NCBI GenBank assembly: GCA_021464245.1
Contig: JADCRB010000104.1
Coordinates: 930,001 to 994,000 of the forward strand
Direction: 5' to 3'
DNA length: 64,000 nt
From: Carallia brachiata
Taxonomy: Eukaryota > Streptophyta > Magnoliopsida > Malpighiales > Rhizophoraceae
The translations under genes and the position numbers were made by a program. Within the stretch, counting starts at the first letter, position 1, and the number at the start of each line of letters is the position of its first letter. The notes under the pieces were generated by a model, which was not told the DNA's origin, did not search any database, and was given only the letters and a program-made list of their open reading frames with translations. This document shows positions 59,545-64,000 of the stretch, piece after piece.

Positions 59545-60159
59545 TGCTATGTGGTTGATTGAATGTTAATTATAATTAACTCGGAATGCAAACAGCTTGT
59601 AATTAATTTGATTACTTTGCCGCGCTAGAATTAATGGTGCTTGCAGGAGGGAAGCCATTAATTGCTATTTATAAATAAAATTCTTGTCTATAATTAGACA
59701 GGGACAATTGGTCATATTAAAATAGATTTTATTAGTTACAGTTATTTTTTAATTTATGTTTTTGCAATTATCTTACGTGACATGTGTTAATTAACAGTTA
59801 AAAAAAAAGTCAAATACATTACAAATTTATAATTAAGATGTATTTATATGTTGTTTTTTAATTAGTAATTATACAAAAAAAAAAAGATAAAAAGCGACGG
59901 TAAATAACAAACTCTTATTAGAATATAATTGAAATATACTTACAGAAAGAATATTTCCAAAAAAAAAAAGCAATGATTTCCCAAAAAAAAAGATACAATA
60001 CAGTTCATTTCAATTCTATTGTGTGTTTTTATTTTTTCTACGGATGAGATAATGAGTTTGTAGGATTTAATTGACCCATAATTTTTAACTTATTTTTTGA
60101 TTAATTAGCTCCAACTAAAATCTCAATTCAAAACCTTTTTTTTTTCAGGTAGAAATTAG

Positions 60160-61590
60160 AATGAATCTTTTCTTCCTTTCTGACTCTAATTATGGCCCTC
60201 TTAAAAATGAGGGGGGAAAGTAGAGTTAGAATAAGAAGTCTTCTTTTTAACGTTTTATTTTCGTTAAGCTAGATTTTTCTTCATTAGGTCTTTAGAAAGG
60301 TATTCATGCAGTTTAGTCAATAACCAATTCTTTCAGAATATCATTATTCATTGGAAATGGACTAGCACCAGCGGGACTCTCCATTCTCTATTGTTACTCT
60401 TACTCAAAGTTTGAGACTCTCCATTACCAATCCTCCACCAGCAAGGAGTTTGAAGTTTATTTACAGAGGATGTCATTAGAGTTAGCATTCCTAAATATGT
60501 ATTAATAATATTTTGGGCATAGCCCTCTTGTAGACTCCCCAAAAAAAATCATTATCCTTTGTAGATAGACTAACAGGGTATGCGTGTACTCGCGCATGTA
60601 AGAAAGAGTGAGAGATACAGCAAGAAATGTAGAAACATAATATTAGGAATTAATTAATTAATTAATTAATTATTCACAACCATTAATAATGATTACAAGA
60701 AAGAAACATAATGTCACATACTGTGCAATAAACCACATACATTAGGACATGAAAGGAAGGCTTTTTTTTTTTTTTGGATAATCGACTCCAACAAAAACTT
60801 AAACTTAAGATTTTTTTATATTAAAAAATAATCAATTAGTCCAGCATTTGTTCAACCAGAGCACAAGAGCAGACGTCGATGGCGGCACCTTTGAAAACTT
60901 CCACAGCTCCTGTCACTTGGAGGTGTCCTCTGGATCACAACTGGGGAATTTGTCTTGAATAGGCGAATAGGCCTCTATTCCTCTTGCAAATAGCATGCAT
61001 ATCATGAGCATTGCAATTGCAAACCTCATCATCAACTGCTTCGCTGCCATTGTTTAGTAGTGATGGGGCGAAGTCATTGATTAAGTGCTGTTTATAAATA
61101 AAATTGTTGTCTATAATTAGACACCAAGAAGTTGATCTGTTGGCCACATTTTAGTCTTTGAAGGTTGCAAAAACCATATAGTACACCTAATATTTGAACC
61201 GCATAACTAAAATTTGTGTTTTTAGAGAATGGAGCAAAAATTTTAGTTCTCTTTTTTTCGTTTTACGATGACTAGAAGACGTTATTATAATCCATAATTA
61301 TATTACCCAACTGTAATTTTAAATTAGTACTAGTGCTTGACCCCAAAAAAAACTTAAAATACATTGGGAATCTTTTTTTTTTTTCACAGCAAGCTTGTCC
61401 CATTCCATTTGCGCGTAAGCTTTCAAGTGAAGTGAATAGATACCAAGTCCTTCCTCAAAAACATTTTGAAAATACACCTTCCCACAATGGTCATGGTGGA
61501 TTTAATATTTTACTCATGGAGTAGTCCTTACAAAGATCAAATTAATCATATTTTCATATTTTAAAGTTCCCCAGACAAGCCGGCAAAAAC
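60160..61590. repeat. Tandem segmental duplication, copy B (partner 56730-58260)
   Basis: See copy A. This copy contains the RALF-like pseudogene at 60852-61050 and a TTAA run at 60649-60670. It lacks about 80 bp (inside about 61190) that copy A shares with the region upstream of the intact RALF gene. Confidence 0.85.
60852..61050 (-). pseudogene. RALF-like peptide pseudogene 7
   Basis: ATG at 61050, signal peptide QLMMRFAIAMLMICMLFARG, then EAYSPIQDKFPSCDPEDTSK and TGA (45 codons, the same length as the 57.6 kb copy). The tail RSCGSFQRCRHRR follows in another frame to 60852. The roughly 26-nt loss is shared with pseudogene 5, so it predates their duplication. The promoter module is at 61088-61127. 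Confidence 0.85.
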
Positions 61591-61699
61591 AGAGCTTAGC
61601 TCTTTCATTGTTAGAAAGAAAATTCACATAATAGTCCATGATACTTCTTCGAAAACTCGAAGAGAAGGTATTTGGACAAAGCTATCAAAACAAAACACA

Positions 61700-64000
61700 T
61701 CAGAAACCAAGGACTTCGCCAGGCAACGGAGCCAACTCGTTCTTACTGAACCTTTCTTCATCGTAAAATGCTGCACGAACCACGTTCCCACCAAAATACC
61801 GACCATCAAGATCGATGAATGCCTTCGTTGTTTCTTCTGGTCTCTCAAACTGTATAAATATTCTGACTGCCTCATCGCGAGGGAAGTTGGGCTCTGTAAT
61901 CTCAAATATGAGAACCCGAGTGACTGTTCCATACTTTGCACACTCAGATGCAACCTCATCTTCTAGCTCATCATCTACCTCTCCAGGACCAACCTTTCAG
62001 AAGAAAGAAAGAAATACTGTTAGGAACACCAATCTCTTTTCTATCAAAAATAACATTAGCCAGGCAGGGAAGACCACCAATATTGAAACAAATAAAGAGC
62101 AGTCCAGTCCCACAGCTCGGTTAAAAAATGGAAGAAAAAGAAACTTGGCGAAAAAGTAGGTAAAAGTAAAACCACATTCAAATGATAATTAATACAGTTA
62201 TCTACAAACTACTTCCAAGTAATACTTCTCTCTCCCTCTTTATCATTCTTGATTTTGCAGAGTATCAAGCATGCCGTGGCCTGCCAGCCCCACTCTAAAA
62301 CGAGAAGAGTAGAACACACAAACCTTAGCCCAATCTTCTCTCAAAAACTACCATTAGTTTAACATGAGCTACAAAGATGTGGCTACAAGGCAACAGAAAA
62401 ACCCAAAAAAAAAAAAAAAAAAGGAGGGTGGTGCGATTTGGTAGGTCATGCTATGTTTTTATCATTATTCCAGCAGTCATCAAATTTTTAGGTCATAGGC
62501 TTGTATCAATCAACACCATTAACTCCAGTCTCTTGATTTTCTATTTTACCTGGGCGTTTAAGCCTGACTTTCCTCTTGAATATGCGGTTGTACAGAATGG
62601 GTTTCCATCTCTTCTAAACTTGCAATAGTTGTCGTCATCATCAGACTAAACAGAAGGCTTTCCATTCTAGAGTGTTAAACTAGATGTTTATAACTAAATT
62701 TCATTTTCCTCTCATCTTAGTCTACAAATGTTAAATGTAGGTTACCATCCAAAAATAAGAAACCACAAAAACCACCACAAGCTCCGGTAGTATGTAGCAA
62801 GTGACCAATATCATCAATAAGACAAAAAAAAAGGGCTTGTCTTAGTGGATATATGGTATCTAAACTGTGAACCATCGGGAGATTCCAAAAGAAGTATAGC
62901 AAAATAAACTTTGTCGCAAACAAGAGCCAATGAACAAACTCCATGAACCCACATTTGATATCAAAGTCTGGGCACTCCAAGTTCTAGCAAGTGCAAAAGT
63001 TTCTCTATGGCTGTGTGCTATGACATTATCTACATTCAGATAAACAGTTCCAATCAGACATGCACACCTTGATATGGCACCGCATAGCTATCTCGGGCAA
63101 GGAAGTAGACTGAATATGCTCTAACAACATTACAAATTTTGATGTCCAAGACAATGCTAGTCATGCAAAAGTATGGTAACAATTAGGAATAGCCACAATA
63201 GTTGGTCACCAGACAAGCAAGCCACAGCAATATAAATACAAACTATCTACTCAGAGCTGAAGAGTGCAACAACAGGGTGCCAGAAAAAAATCTAGATGTT
63301 GACTAAGTAAATTACAATATGCTAATCTCGTTCCAACTCCCAGGCATCCCTAAAATAGAATTTATGCACAATTCAGACCTACAAATGAAACAGATTAGTA
63401 TGTGTTCCTTTACAATTGCATGCTTGTCTACGTACAGTTGTATTTGAATAGATACACAGACAGATGACAAAGTCCATAGAAACATTTCAATCCTATTTTG
63501 GCATACTTCGATGGTTTCTTTATATTGATTCACAATACAAGCATCCTCATTAATCATTACATATTTAGGATATATACTGATTATACACACAGAATCCGAA
63601 ATCATTAAAATAAGCATAATTTAGATCAATCAAGATTAGATCTTTTTTTAATCTAACCAAAACATTACAGGTCATAATTACCATGTTCCTCAGAAGCAAA
63701 ACCCGAGTGGGCGGTCCATTGAAATTCACACTCTTCACCTTTTTCTCTGGTTTTGTCTCACTAGCATTCACAATCACCCCAGCTCGTCGATCAGTCTTCT
63801 TCGCGAGCAATGGCGTTGTAATCCCCTGTTCCTGCTTTCCAAGCCCTTGTCCTTCCTTCCAACCCATCTTTGCCATCATCCTCTGTGCTGCAGTCATTTG
63901 TCCCCCTGCACCAACACCCAACCCACCCGTATCCGACTTCCCAATACTAAATCCATCCCCACTGCTAGGTGGTGAAGGTGACCTTGGGACAGCTCCTCCG
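61700..64000 (-). CDS. DRT111: Splicing factor DRT111/SPF45 (G-patch and UHM), 3' part
   Basis: Two coding exons are in the window: over 64000-63682 and 61993-61700 (stop TGA 61702-61700). They join in phase as LLLRNM|VGPGEVDDE. The upstream exon holds a Ser/Pro/Gly-rich stretch and the G-patch (AAQRMMAKMGWKEGQGLGKQ, then EQGITTPL). The last exon holds the U2AF-homology motif, an RRM-like fold with the RxF signature as GRYFGG, which binds ULM peptides of other splicing factors. The family acts in 3' splice-site choice; the plant member was first isolated as a DNA-damage tolerance gene. The 5' part lies beyond the window edge. The intron of 1688 bp holds no other feature. The last 30 codons plus 3' UTR were duplicated to 56.5 kb. 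Confidence 0.92.

Overview
The window is nuclear DNA of a dicot plant. It is AT-rich, has GT-AG split genes, a plant-type nuclear tRNA-Trp, Ty1/copia and MITE-like debris, and proteins that occur in this form in flowering plants. The protein flavour fits a woody rosid such as Citrus, but nothing in the sequence proves the species. Gene structures were built by hand from open frames, splice signals and phase.

Left part (1-28 kb). A decayed Ty1/copia element enters from the left edge (5' LTR 2313-2737, minus strand) and abuts the broken 3' end of an N-acetylglucosamine-kinase-like gene (about 2743-3682, plus). Three complete minus-strand genes follow: a WPP-domain-associated coiled-coil protein (5031-8992, 4 coding exons, 893 aa), an AGD12-type ArfGAP/C2 protein (14336-18392, 8 coding exons, 327 aa) and a root-type ferredoxin-NADP reductase (24037-27779, 5 coding exons, about 379 aa). 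The AT-rich spacers hold MITE-like relics, a GC-rich island and two small unexplained coding-like stretches.

Middle (30.8-39.5 kb). One large plus-strand gene encodes the five-RRM ribosome-biogenesis factor MRD1/RBM19 (15 coding exons, 852 aa). Its start codon appears to be split by an intron (AT|G). A tRNA-Trp(CCA) gene follows at 41253-41324.

Right part (41.7-61.2 kb). This is a RALF-like signal-peptide nursery of about ten loci: one intact gene (44144-44386), six near-full-length decayed copies and three short 5' relics. The 41.7-46 kb half and the 55-59.6 kb half mirror each other as an inverted duplication. A further tandem duplication made the 57.5 and 61.0 kb copies and carried along the 3' tail of the neighbouring DRT111 gene. 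Three copies carry a 75-84 bp GT...AG insert with tRNA-like internal boxes, an A-rich end and flanking direct repeats, which looks like an intron born from a retroposed tRNA-like sequence. A young, complete, non-coding LTR retrotransposon (51388-55068, target duplication ATATT) sits inside the cluster.

The window ends in the splicing factor DRT111/SPF45 (minus strand, 61700 to beyond 64000). No operon logic applies. The house-keeping genes (ribosome assembly, splicing, redox, vesicle traffic) are independent neighbours, and the evolutionary action is in the RALF cluster.
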